A DNA stretch of 64,000 bases from Clostridiales bacterium (GTDB lineage Bacteria; Bacillota; Clostridia; Lachnospirales; Lachnospiraceae): assembly GCA_012519695.1 (NCBI GenBank), contig JAAYPT010000053.1:1-64000 (forward strand). The letters are read 5' to 3'. The notes beneath the pieces were generated by a model. That model was not told where the DNA came from, searched no databases, and saw nothing but the letters and a program-made list of their open reading frames with translations. Positions 55,093 to 63,057 of this stretch are shown one piece after another (the stretch's first letter is position 1; each line of letters starts with the position of its first letter). Position numbers and translations under genes: made by a program.

Positions 55093-56001
55093 ATGGACAT
55101 AAAGGAAGAAATAGCCCAGTTGAAACAGCAGAAGGATTTTGTAATCCTGGCACATTATTATGTGGATGGAAAAGTGCAGGAGATTGCTGACTATGTAGGA
55201 GATTCCTATTACTTAAGTAAAGTTGCAACTGAGATTCCGAATCAGAATATTTTATTTGCAGGTGTTTCATTTATGGGCGAGAGTGCCAAGATATTGAACC
55301 CTGAGAAGAATGTTTATATGGCAGATTCAGCAGCAGACTGTCCAATGGCACATATGATTGATGTTGACAGAATTGAACAGGTAAGAAAAGAATATGAGGA
55401 TGTAGCAGTAGTCTGTTATGTAAATTCTACAGCCGAAATAAAAACACATTCAGATGTTTGCGTTACCTCTTCTAATGCAATTAAAGTTGTAAAAAATTTA
55501 AAGAATAAGTATATTTTCTTTATACCTGATAATAATCTTGGACATTATGTGGCACAGCAGTTACCGGAAAAAGAATTTATCTTCCATGATGGATTTTGTC
55601 ATGTACATAAGAGCATTGAGGCAGACTTAGTGCAAAAAGCAAAGGAATTACACCCGGATGCATTGATTCTTACCCATCCGGAATGTACTGCGGATGTACT
55701 TGAAATGTCAGATTTTATCGGAAGTACATCACAGATTATTGACTTTGCAACCAAAAGTACCAATGAAAAATTCATTATTTGTACCGAAATGGGTGTTTTT
55801 TATGAATTATCTCAGAAAAACCCTAATAAGAAGTTTTATTCTGTAGGGCATCGTCAATTTTGCCCTAATATGAAAAAAATATCATTAGAGAAAGTTTTGG
55901 ATGTATTGCAGAATCCAAAGAATGAAATGATATTAGATGAAGAAACCATTGAAAAGGCAAATGTTCCGTTGGAACGAATGTTAAAATTAGCAGAACAGTA
56001 A
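55093..56001 (+). CDS. nadA: Quinolinate synthase A
   Basis: Product of 302 residues, typical of the short NadA type. It condenses iminoaspartate with dihydroxyacetone phosphate to quinolinate for NAD synthesis. Three cysteines that hold the [4Fe-4S] cluster are expected at ADSAADCPMAH (about 88), THPECTADV (about 196) and HRQFCPNMK (about 258). VILAHYYVDGKVQEIADYVG is the substrate region. GGAGAGG precedes the ATG. It stands alone from a consensus promoter, with nadB and nadC not nearby, and interrupts the ancestral dnaJ-prmA order. Confidence 0.96.
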   Translation: MDIKEEIAQLKQQKDFVILAHYYVDGKVQEIADYVGDSYYLSKVATEIPNQNILFAGVSFMGESAKILNPEKNVYMADSAADCPMAHMIDVDRIEQVRKEYEDVAVVCYVNSTAEIKTHSDVCVTSSNAIKVVKNLKNKYIFFIPDNNLGHYVAQQLPEKEFIFHDGFCHVHKSIEADLVQKAKELHPDALILTHPECTADVLEMSDFIGSTSQIIDFATKSTNEKFIICTEMGVFYELSQKNPNKKFYSVGHRQFCPNMKKISLEKVLDVLQNPKNEMILDEETIEKANVPLERMLKLAEQ

Positions 56002-56007
56002 TATGAT

Positions 56008-56047
56008 AATGAATGGCAATAGGAAAATTTTCTTATTGCCATTCATT
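56008..56047 (+). terminator. nadA terminator carrying the next promoter's -35
   Basis: AATGAATGGCAATA (56008-56021) pairs perfectly with TATTGCCATTCATT (56034-56047), 12-base loop, then ATTGT. The right arm contains TTGCCA, the -35 of the following promoter. Confidence 0.8.
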
Positions 56048-56064
56048 ATTGTATATTGTATAAT
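56036..56064 (+). promoter_or_regulatory. Promoter of the J-domain gene
   Basis: -35 TTGCCA (56036-56041), 17-base spacer, -10 TATAAT (56059-56064). The -35 lies within the nadA terminator stem. The leader to ATG 56164 is about 93 bases. Confidence 0.7.
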
Positions 56065-56163
56065 ATCGTCGGATGGTGCATAGACTACATCAAAATATGG
56101 GAGTTTATAGTTGAGCCGGAACAAACAGAGTTTGTTCGTATATATGGTAAAGGAGGCGGAGTG

Positions 56164-56664
56164 ATGAGCCAGTCTGGAGCAATGGCAGCTCAGTGGCTAT
56201 TCCATGACACTGCGGAGGCAGAAGGGGAATATCAGAGACAGAATTTAAAAGAAGAGAAACGAAGGCTTGCGGAAGAGAAGCGAAAATTCGAGAAAGAAAT
56301 GAGAGATTTTCGTAGCAAGAAGCAGCTGGAGGAAAAGCGTCTTGTGCAAGAACGGCAATTATTTGAAATGAAGTGGAAGATACTGGAAGAAGAATTGCAA
56401 AAACTTGCAAAAGACAAGCAAGATATGGAAATAGAGAAGGAACAATATTATAGCCAGAAAAATACAGAGACTTATACTCAAGAAACAGGAAAAAGAATTG
56501 TGCGAGGCGAATTGTTCTTTTCAGGAGTATGCAATGAGCGAGGTTTGAAAAAACGATACAAGGATTTGATTAAGATTTTTCATCCGGATAATGCGGATGG
56601 GGATAATGATACCTTGCTTGAGATTAATCGGGAGTATGACAATTTAAGAAAAGTATTTGAGTAA
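56164..56664 (+). CDS. Coiled-coil protein with C-terminal J-domain
   Basis: Product of 166 residues, start set by AAAGGAGG ahead of ATG 56164. Residues about 22-105 form a highly charged Glu/Lys/Arg coiled coil. Residues about 125-166 look like a J-domain: GLKKRYKDLIKIFHPDNADG keeps helix II and the HPD motif, and a helix III with EINREYDNLRKVF follows; helix I is short. J-domains stimulate DnaK. No signal peptide or membrane helix is present. A specialised DnaK co-chaperone is inferred, close to dnaK-dnaJ but from its own promoter and without CIRCE. Confidence 0.75.
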   Translation: MSQSGAMAAQWLFHDTAEAEGEYQRQNLKEEKRRLAEEKRKFEKEMRDFRSKKQLEEKRLVQERQLFEMKWKILEEELQKLAKDKQDMEIEKEQYYSQKNTETYTQETGKRIVRGELFFSGVCNERGLKKRYKDLIKIFHPDNADGDNDTLLEINREYDNLRKVFE

Positions 56665-56665
56665 A

Positions 56666-56704
56666 CAAAAAGCTGATGTAGAAAACGCTACATCAGCTTT
56701 TTTG
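56666..56704. terminator. Bidirectional terminator
   Basis: AAAAGCTGATGTAG (56667-56680) pairs with CTACATCAGCTTTT around AAAACG; a T-run follows. It separates the J-domain gene from the convergent chemotaxis receptor gene. Confidence 0.93.
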
Positions 56705-56713
56705 AATAGAAAA

Positions 56714-58156
56714 TTAGTCTTCTGTAAAGTGTGATTCTAAGTCAGAAGAAAGGTTAGAAAGAAGTTCAATCTCAGAAGAAATGTTCTTGATAGAATCATT
56801 TTGGGAAGAGATAGTTTCTGTAATATTTTGAATTGTAGCGGAATTTTCTTCCGAAGTAGCAACCAGTGTTTCAATTTCATTTTGAATATGGTTGAAATGA
56901 TCCTTTACATGGTCAATGATTTGATATTCTTCAGCTACAATTTTGTTTGCATCCTCTGTGGTAAGATTGATGTTGGTAAAGACATTTAAAAGTCCATCCA
57001 CAACCTGTACACTAGAGGCAGCTTCTGTTGCGCCGGCGGTGATTTCCTTAGATACATGGCTGGTAGTATCTACTAGCCAGCTTAAAATTCCTTGGATATT
57101 ATTTGCAGCTTTGGAACTTTCTTCCGACAAGCTTCGGATTTCATCGGCAACAACAGCAAATCCACGTCCGTGTTCACCGGCTCTGGCAGCTTCAATGGAA
57201 GCATTTAAGGAAAGCAAGTTAGTCTGAGAAGCAATAGAATTGATTTCATCCAAAATAGAGTTGATTTTGCTCATTTCAGTTAAAAGGGAATCTGTAGATT
57301 CTCTGGCAGCGTTTACTGTTTGTTCCATAGTAAGAATAGATTTTTTTGCGTCAGAAACAGCAACATTTCCATCAGAAACAGCATCTTGTACCTTTTTAAA
57401 TCCATCATCTAATTGAACGGCTAGTTCATGGTTGTGATTGATTTCAGCAGTAGCAGCATGAATTTTATCCATAACAATAACCGTAGCATTGGTGGTATCT
57501 TCTACCACTTGTCCCATTTGTTGCGCAGCAGAATGGACGTTGGTACTTCCATTGGCAAGCTCGTGAACAGCGGACATACTTTCGTGAATAGAAGAATTTA
57601 AGTTAGAAGAAATATGGTTGGCAACCTTTGAATTCTCCTGAACTATTTTTAAAGTGTTTTCCGTTCTTTGAACAATCTTAGAACCGCGACTAATAGCAAA
57701 GTAAAGAAGAATAGAAGTAACAACAAATAAAACAACTTTAGTGGTTGCTCCTGCAATAGTATAATCTGATCCATCAATTACTTTTGGGTCAAATACGAGA
57801 CATAAAAGTGAAATGACAGAAAAAGGAATCGAAAAATAAATAATAATATTTTGAATAAAATAGGAAGTAGTCATAGCAAGTAATACATAGTTTGTAATGT
57901 ATGCAATAGAGTTACCACCTATAATAGAAGCGAAAATCAAAGTAGCAATTGCAGGAGGGAAAATAAGCATTAAAGCTTTTTGTGTTTCATTTAGCGGTGC
58001 AGCATAGCCAATAGTAGAAATCACACCTGCAATAAGTACGGTGAGCATTCCGGAGATACCCTTGGTAGAAAATCCAAATCCAACTAAGGACAGGATACAT
58101 AGGGCAACAATGGAGCACCAGATAATAATTAAATTGTTCTTGTGTAGTTTTTTCAT
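56714..58156 (-). CDS. Methyl-accepting chemotaxis protein without extracellular domain
   Basis: Product of 480 residues. The first ~155 residues are five or six membrane helices with very short loops, so there is no periplasmic-type sensor domain. The long cytoplasmic coiled coil follows; its hairpin tip reads [20 protein letters not shown], then [15 protein letters not shown], the CheW/CheA contact site. GAGGAG lies before the start. It signals to CheA, but no che or flagellar genes are in the window. The membrane bundle may sense a membrane-related or cytoplasmic cue. Its gene interrupts the dnaJ-prmA order. Confidence 0.93.
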   Translation of the reverse strand: MKKLHKNNLIIIWCSIVALCILSLVGFGFSTKGISGMLTVLIAGVISTIGYAAPLNETQKALMLIFPPAIATLIFASIIGGNSIAYITNYVLLAMTTSYFIQNIIIYFSIPFSVISLLCLVFDPKVIDGSDYTIAGATTKVVLFVVTSILLYFAISRGSKIVQRTENTLKIVQENSKVANHISSNLNSSIHESMSAVHELANGSTNVHSAAQQMGQVVEDTTNATVIVMDKIHAATAEINHNHELAVQLDDGFKKVQDAVSDGNVAVSDAKKSILTMEQTVNAARESTDSLLTEMSKINSILDEINSIASQTNLLSLNASIEAARAGEHGRGFAVVADEIRSLSEESSKAANNIQGILSWLVDTTSHVSKEITAGATEAASSVQVVDGLLNVFTNINLTTEDANKIVAEEYQIIDHVKDHFNHIQNEIETLVATSEENSATIQNITETISSQNDSIKNISSEIELLSNLSSDLESHFTED

Positions 58157-58228
58157 AATAAATAATCTCCTCTTCTTTAGAAAAACGATTACATGCTTGG
58201 GGGTTACAAAAATAAAAATCTGGTTCCT

Positions 58229-58257
58229 ATTATAGTAGCCATACGGAAATAAAACAA
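58229..58257 (-). promoter_or_regulatory. Promoter of the chemotaxis receptor gene
   Basis: Minus strand -35 TTGTTT (58257-58252), 17-base spacer, -10 TATAAT (58234-58229). It is sigma-A type rather than the sigma-28 type usual for chemotaxis genes. Confidence 0.6.
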
Positions 58258-58275
58258 GGTGTTTTTGGTGATTTC

Positions 58276-58304
58276 TTGCTTTTTCCGGGAAGGTATGGTA
58301 CTAT
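58276..58304 (+). promoter_or_regulatory. prmA promoter
   Basis: -35 TTGCTT (58276-58281), 17-base spacer, -10 TACTAT (58299-58304), 54 bases before the prmA start. Confidence 0.6.
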
Positions 58305-58358
58305 TATGAATAGTTTTGTCCGTTAATCATAAATTTTAGGAAGTAAGAGGAAAAGAGA

Positions 58359-59312
58359 ATGAAGTGGAGTAAATATACCATTAAGACCACAACAGAAGCA
58401 GAAGATTTTGTAAGCAGTATGTTAGCTGATTTGGGTGTAGAAGGTGTGGAAATAGAAGACAATGTACCATTATCCTTAGAGGATAAGGGAGAAATGTTTA
58501 TAGATATTCTTCCGGAACTTCCACCAGATGAAGGAATCGGCTATGTGAGCTTTTTCTTAGATTCTGATGACGATAATGAAGAATTACTTGCAAAGGTCAA
58601 GGAAGAATTGGAGAACCTTCGCGTTTTTGTAGAAGTGGGAGAAGGAACTATTACAGAAAGTGAAACCGAAGATAAGGATTGGATTAACAATTGGAAACAG
58701 TATTTTAAATCCTTTGCCATTGAAGATGTTTTCATCAAACCGACTTGGGAAGAAATGCCGAAAGATGCCAATTATGAATGTACCATTGAGATAGATCCGG
58801 GAGCATCTTTTGGAACAGGAAAGCATGAGACAACTCAGCTTTGTATCCGTCAGTTACGCAAATATATGAAGGACGGAGATAAGGTATTAGACGTAGGATG
58901 CGGAAGTGGAATCTTATCTATTGTATGTCTAAAACTTGGAGCAGGACATGTAGTAGGAACAGATATCGATCCTATTTGTATGGATTCTGCAAAGGAAAAT
59001 ATGAAAGTAAATCACTTAGAAGAAAATCTGTTTGATTTCTATCATGGAAACCTTATTGATGACAAAGAGTTACAGGAAACAGTAGGAACAGAATGTTACG
59101 ATATTGTAGTTGCAAATATTTTAGCAGAAGTAATTATTCCCATGGCACCGGTAATCCCTGCAAGATTAAAAAAAGGTGGAATTTTTATAACATCCGGAAT
59201 CATTGATTTCAAAGAACAGGTAGTAAGAGAAGCGATAGAAGCCCAGGGAATTGAAATCTTAGAAATCAATCATCAGGGAGAATGGGTCAATATTACGGCA
59301 AGAAAGAACTAG
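58359..59312 (+). CDS. prmA: Ribosomal protein L11 methyltransferase
   Basis: Product of 317 residues. PrmA trimethylates L11 on Lys and terminal amino groups. The N-terminal substrate-recognition domain (1-~125) precedes the methyltransferase: FGTGKHETTQLC, SAM motif I VLDVGCGSGILS, GTDIDP and VVANILAEVI. Follows the dnaJ block as in Bacillus, with a short gap to rsmE. The N-terminal domain is somewhat longer than in E. coli. Confidence 0.96.
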   Translation: MKWSKYTIKTTTEAEDFVSSMLADLGVEGVEIEDNVPLSLEDKGEMFIDILPELPPDEGIGYVSFFLDSDDDNEELLAKVKEELENLRVFVEVGEGTITESETEDKDWINNWKQYFKSFAIEDVFIKPTWEEMPKDANYECTIEIDPGASFGTGKHETTQLCIRQLRKYMKDGDKVLDVGCGSGILSIVCLKLGAGHVVGTDIDPICMDSAKENMKVNHLEENLFDFYHGNLIDDKELQETVGTECYDIVVANILAEVIIPMAPVIPARLKKGGIFITSGIIDFKEQVVREAIEAQGIEILEINHQGEWVNITARKN

Positions 59313-59338
59313 GTCAGCGAAGACAGTAGGAGAGAAGC

Positions 59339-60070
59339 ATGTTTCAGTTTTTTGTAGAGCCAGAGCAGATTCGGGAAGATATTGTAATAATAACAGGCAG
59401 TGATGTAAATCATATTCGCAATGTTTTACGCATGAAGCCAGGAGAACAGGTTCGAATTAGCGATAATTGTGGCGGTGACTATTTGTGTGAGATTCAGGAA
59501 ATAACAGCAGAACAGGTAGCACTTCATATATTAGAAACTTGTGCGAATACGGAACTTCCGGTGAAAGTCACATTGTATCAGGGACTGCCCAAAAGCGATA
59601 AAATGGAATTAATTATTCAAAAGGCAGTAGAACTGGGAGTGAGTGAAATCGTACCGGTTTCCATGAAAAACTGTGTAGTAAAACTAGACGAGAAAAAAGC
59701 TAAATCTAAGCAGAGTCGTTGGCAGAGTATTGCAGAAAGTGCCGCAAAGCAGTCAAAGCGAAGTGTAATTCCTACAGTGGGAGATGTAATAACTTTTGCA
59801 CAGGCAGTAGAACAGGCAAAAAATATGGATGTACGTCTGGTGCCTTATGAACAGGAACGAGGAATGGCATATACCAGAGCGAGCCTTGGCAGTATAAAAA
59901 AAGGTGATGAAGTGGCAATTTTTATAGGACCGGAGGGTGGATTTGCACCTTCAGAAATAGAACTGGTAAGAGATGATATGAAGTTGATTTCTCTGGGAAA
60001 TCGTATTTTAAGAACAGAAACAGCAGGACTTGCAACCCTTGCTATGTTGATTTTTGCAATAGAAGATTAG
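59339..60070 (+). CDS. rsmE: 16S rRNA m3U1498 methyltransferase
   Basis: Product of 243 residues. RsmE methylates N3 of U1498 in 16S rRNA. A PUA-like N-domain (HIRNVLRMKPGEQV) precedes the SPOUT knot domain: TLYQGLPKSDKMELIIQKAV, IGPEGGFAPSE and LGNRILRTETAGLATLAML, which form the SAM-binding knot. AGGAGAG precedes the ATG. It sits 26 bases after prmA, as in Bacillus. Confidence 0.96.
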   Translation: MFQFFVEPEQIREDIVIITGSDVNHIRNVLRMKPGEQVRISDNCGGDYLCEIQEITAEQVALHILETCANTELPVKVTLYQGLPKSDKMELIIQKAVELGVSEIVPVSMKNCVVKLDEKKAKSKQSRWQSIAESAAKQSKRSVIPTVGDVITFAQAVEQAKNMDVRLVPYEQERGMAYTRASLGSIKKGDEVAIFIGPEGGFAPSEIELVRDDMKLISLGNRILRTETAGLATLAMLIFAIED

Positions 60071-60084
60071 AAAGAGTGAATAGA

Positions 60085-61239
60085 ATGGAAGCATATTTTG
60101 ATAATTCGGCAACTACAAAATGTTCTGCAAAAGCAGTAGAACTTATGACAAAAGTGCTGTTGGAGGATTATGGAAATCCATCTTCTTTACATTTAAAGGG
60201 CGTAGATGCAGAAGATTATATCAAAGAGGCACGAAACCGAATTTGTAAGACAATGAAAATCAATGAGAATGAATTGATTTTTACTTCTGGTGGAACAGAA
60301 TCGAACAACTTGGCAATCATAGGTGCGGCTATGGCAAATAAGCGTAGCGGAAAACATCTGATTACGACCAAAATAGAACATGCAGCTGTAGGAAGTCCTA
60401 TGAAGTTCTTAGAAGAACAGGGATTTACAGTGACATATTTGGACGTGGATAAAGACGGAATCATTTCTCTGGAAGAATTAGAACAGGCAATTACACCGGA
60501 AACCATATTGGTATCTATTATGTATGTAAACAATGAAATCGGTGCAGTAGAGCCTATTGAAGAAGCTGCTAAAATCATAAAAGAGAAAAATCCAAATACA
60601 TTGTTTCATGTAGATGCGATTCAGGCATATGGAAAATATCAGATTTATCCAAAGCGTATGGGAATTGATATGATGTCTGTAAGCGGACATAAGATTCATG
60701 GACCAAAGGGAATCGGATTTTTGTATGTAAAAGAAAAAACAAAGCTAAAACCGATTATATATGGCGGAGGACAACAAAAAGGAATGCGTTCAGGAACAGA
60801 AAATGTTCCGGGAGCAGCAGGACTTGGACAGGCTGCTATGGAAGCATATGAGAACTTTGCTGAGAAGCAGAATTATTTATATGAGTTAAAACAGGCGTTC
60901 ATCGAAGGAATTGAAGAGTTTGAATGGGCACATGTAAATGGAAAGACGGGAAGAGACAGTGCACCACATATTGTAAGTGTCAGCTTTGATAATGTTCGTA
61001 GTGAAGTGCTACTTCATACATTGGAAGATAGAAATATTTTTGTTTCAGCAGGAAGCGCATGTTCTTCCAATAAACCGGCGGTAAGCGCAACATTACAGGC
61101 GATTAAAGTAAAAAAGGAATACTTGGATTCTACGGTGCGATTTAGTTTTTCTACAGAAAATACCATGGACGAAGTAGATTATTGCTTGGAAGTGTTAGGA
61201 GAAATTGTACCGGTATTACGAAGATATACACGTCATTAG
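60085..61239 (+). CDS. Cysteine desulfurase (NifS/IscS class)
   Basis: Product of 384 residues. ATG 60085 follows AAAGAG at correct spacing; the in-frame GTG at 60076 is less likely. It removes sulfur from cysteine as an enzyme persulfide. MEAYFDNSATTK opens the PLP fold; TSGGTESNNLAI and KIEHAAV are conserved. The Schiff-base Lys is in SGHKIHGPKG (about 203), and the catalytic Cys is in AGSACSSNK (about 326) on a long loop, as in class I enzymes. The next gene is thiI, so it most likely supplies sulfur for tRNA 4-thiouridine. It starts 14 bases after rsmE. Confidence 0.94.
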   Translation: MEAYFDNSATTKCSAKAVELMTKVLLEDYGNPSSLHLKGVDAEDYIKEARNRICKTMKINENELIFTSGGTESNNLAIIGAAMANKRSGKHLITTKIEHAAVGSPMKFLEEQGFTVTYLDVDKDGIISLEELEQAITPETILVSIMYVNNEIGAVEPIEEAAKIIKEKNPNTLFHVDAIQAYGKYQIYPKRMGIDMMSVSGHKIHGPKGIGFLYVKEKTKLKPIIYGGGQQKGMRSGTENVPGAAGLGQAAMEAYENFAEKQNYLYELKQAFIEGIEEFEWAHVNGKTGRDSAPHIVSVSFDNVRSEVLLHTLEDRNIFVSAGSACSSNKPAVSATLQAIKVKKEYLDSTVRFSFSTENTMDEVDYCLEVLGEIVPVLRRYTRH

Positions 61240-61304
61240 AAGCACCCTTCGGGTATACCTGTATGGCGTTGAAAGCACGCCGATATAGTAGAAAGGAAAG
61301 AAAT

Positions 61305-62492
61305 ATGTTTAAAGCATTTTTAATTAAGTATGGAGAAATTGGAATCAAAGGGAAAAACCGCCATTTATTCGAAGATGCCTTAGTGCATCAGATAAAATAT
61401 GCACTTAAGCCGGTGGATGGTGAATTTCTGATTACAAAAGAGCAGGGACGTATCTATATTGAAACATTAAGTGACTATGATTATGAAGAAACCATGGAGA
61501 GCCTGCAAAGAGTATTTGGTATTGTAGGAATCTGTCCGGTTGTTCAGGTGGAAGATGAAGGATTTGAAAAATTAGCTGCGGATGTAATTGATTATATCAA
61601 TAAACGTTATCCGGATAAAAAGAAAACCTTTAAGGTAAATGCAAGAAGAGCAAGAAAGAATTATCCTATGACATCCATGGAATTAAATGCAGCGTTGGGA
61701 GAAAAAATCTTAGATGCATTTCCTGAAATGACAGTAGATGTACACAATCCGGATATTATGTTGAATATTGAGATTCGTAAGCAAATCAATATTTATTCTG
61801 AAATTATTCCGGGACCTGGAGGAATGCCGGTAGGAACCAACGGAAAAGGAATGTTATTACTATCCGGTGGAATTGACAGTCCGGTTGCAGGATATATGGT
61901 AGCAAAACGTGGCGTAAAAATTGATGCAGTATATTTCCATGCACCACCATATACCAGTGAACGAGCAAAACAAAAGGTAGTAGATTTGGCAAAAATCGTA
62001 GCAAGATATACCGGACCAATTCATTTAAAGGTGGTTAATTTTACAGATATTCAGTTGTATATCTATGAAAAATGCCCACATGATGAATTAACCATTATCA
62101 TGCGCCGTTATATGATGAAAATAGCAGAACATTTTGCAAAAGAGACAGGTTCTTTAGGATTGATTACCGGAGAAAGTATTGGACAGGTAGCAAGCCAGAC
62201 CATGCATTCTTTAGCAGCAACCAATGAAGTATGTACCATGCCGGTATATCGTCCGTTGATTGGATTTGACAAACAGGAGATTATAGAAGTATCGGAAAAA
62301 ATCGGAACCTATGAAACTTCGATTTTACCATTTGAAGATTGCTGTACAATTTTCGTGGCAAAGCATCCGGTGACAAAACCAAATGTCAATATTATTAAAC
62401 GTTCTGAAACAAAACTTGCAGAAAAAATTGATGAAATGATGAAAGAAGCTATTGAAACAGCAGAGACCATTGTGGTAGAAGGAGAACTGTAA
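61305..62492 (+). CDS. thiI: tRNA 4-thiouridine synthase ThiI
   Basis: Product of 395 residues. ATG 61305 is set by AAAGGAAAG; the frame extends upstream into the desulfurase gene but without a site. ThiI places sulfur at U8 of tRNA and can also support thiamine synthesis. The N-terminal ferredoxin-like and THUMP domains span about 1-165 (FKVNARRARKNYP). The PP-loop is LLLSGGIDSPVAGYM at about 184-198. FEDCCTIF carries the acceptor cysteine region. There is no C-terminal rhodanese domain, so sulfur must come directly from a partner such as the adjacent desulfurase. Confidence 0.95.
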   Translation: MFKAFLIKYGEIGIKGKNRHLFEDALVHQIKYALKPVDGEFLITKEQGRIYIETLSDYDYEETMESLQRVFGIVGICPVVQVEDEGFEKLAADVIDYINKRYPDKKKTFKVNARRARKNYPMTSMELNAALGEKILDAFPEMTVDVHNPDIMLNIEIRKQINIYSEIIPGPGGMPVGTNGKGMLLLSGGIDSPVAGYMVAKRGVKIDAVYFHAPPYTSERAKQKVVDLAKIVARYTGPIHLKVVNFTDIQLYIYEKCPHDELTIIMRRYMMKIAEHFAKETGSLGLITGESIGQVASQTMHSLAATNEVCTMPVYRPLIGFDKQEIIEVSEKIGTYETSILPFEDCCTIFVAKHPVTKPNVNIIKRSETKLAEKIDEMMKEAIETAETIVVEGEL

Positions 62493-62536
62493 GAAATACC
62501 CTTTGTTGCGGGTTTTTCAAGTTCTGCGTAAAAGAA

Positions 62537-62580
62537 AAGGGTTATCACACAAGCAATATTGCAAAATGTGACAACCCTTA
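62537..62580. terminator. Convergent terminator between thiI and HPr-like gene
   Basis: AAGGGTTATCACA (62537-62549) pairs with TGTGACAACCCTT (62567-62579) with one mismatch and a 17-base loop. The T-tract is poor on the plus side, so the call is moderate. Confidence 0.6.
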
Positions 62581-62593
62581 TCAAATGCGAAAT

Positions 62594-62830
62594 CTAAACC
62601 ATGTAAGGTTTTAAAATCTCTAAAATTTCATCCATGTTTGCTTCAGAATCAGCATGAATTGCTAAATCGATTGGCTTGGATAAATCTAAACTGAAGATAC
62701 CCATAATGGACTTTGCATCAATGACATATCTTCCGGAAATTAAATCAAAGTCAGTTTCGAACTGAGTGATTGCGTTTACGAAAGATTTTACTTTGTCAAT
62801 AGAATTTAAAGAAATCTGTACTGTTTTCAT
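62594..62830 (-). CDS. HPr-like protein lacking the catalytic histidine (Crh-like)
   Basis: Product of 78 residues, a few shorter than HPr (about 88). It shares the HPr fold pattern: KTVQISL strand at the start and AKSIMGIFSLD, which aligns with the regulatory Ser46 segment KSIMGVMSL of HPr; Ser41 is the equivalent. The position of catalytic His15 (HPr IHARPA) reads SIDKVKSFV, with no His, so it cannot take part in sugar phosphotransfer. Bacillus Crh has the same feature, keeping the serine for HPr kinase and CcpA. A regulatory role in carbon control is inferred. It inserts between thiI and mtaB. Confidence 0.82.
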   Translation of the reverse strand: MKTVQISLNSIDKVKSFVNAITQFETDFDLISGRYVIDAKSIMGIFSLDLSKPIDLAIHADSEANMDEILEILKPYMV

Positions 62831-62890
62831 GTAAAAGCCTCCTTCATTATAATTGATAATATATTTGAAAAGATATCAAATATTTTCTTT

Positions 62891-62919
62891 ATAGTATCGT
62901 CTTTTGAATGAAAAGTCAA
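62891..62919 (-). promoter_or_regulatory. Promoter of the HPr-like gene
   Basis: Minus strand -35 TTGACT (62919-62914), 17-base spacer, -10 TACTAT (62896-62891), about 61 bases before the start codon. Confidence 0.75.
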
Positions 62920-63057
62920 TAGCACCATAACCAATTTAAAGAAAGAAAAAAGGCGGATTTTTCGGCAGATTTACTCAAATATAAATTTAGCAACAAAAAC
63001 ATTAAATTTATCTGGAATACAAGCAGAAAAAATAAGAAAAAGAGAGGAAGCTGTGAA

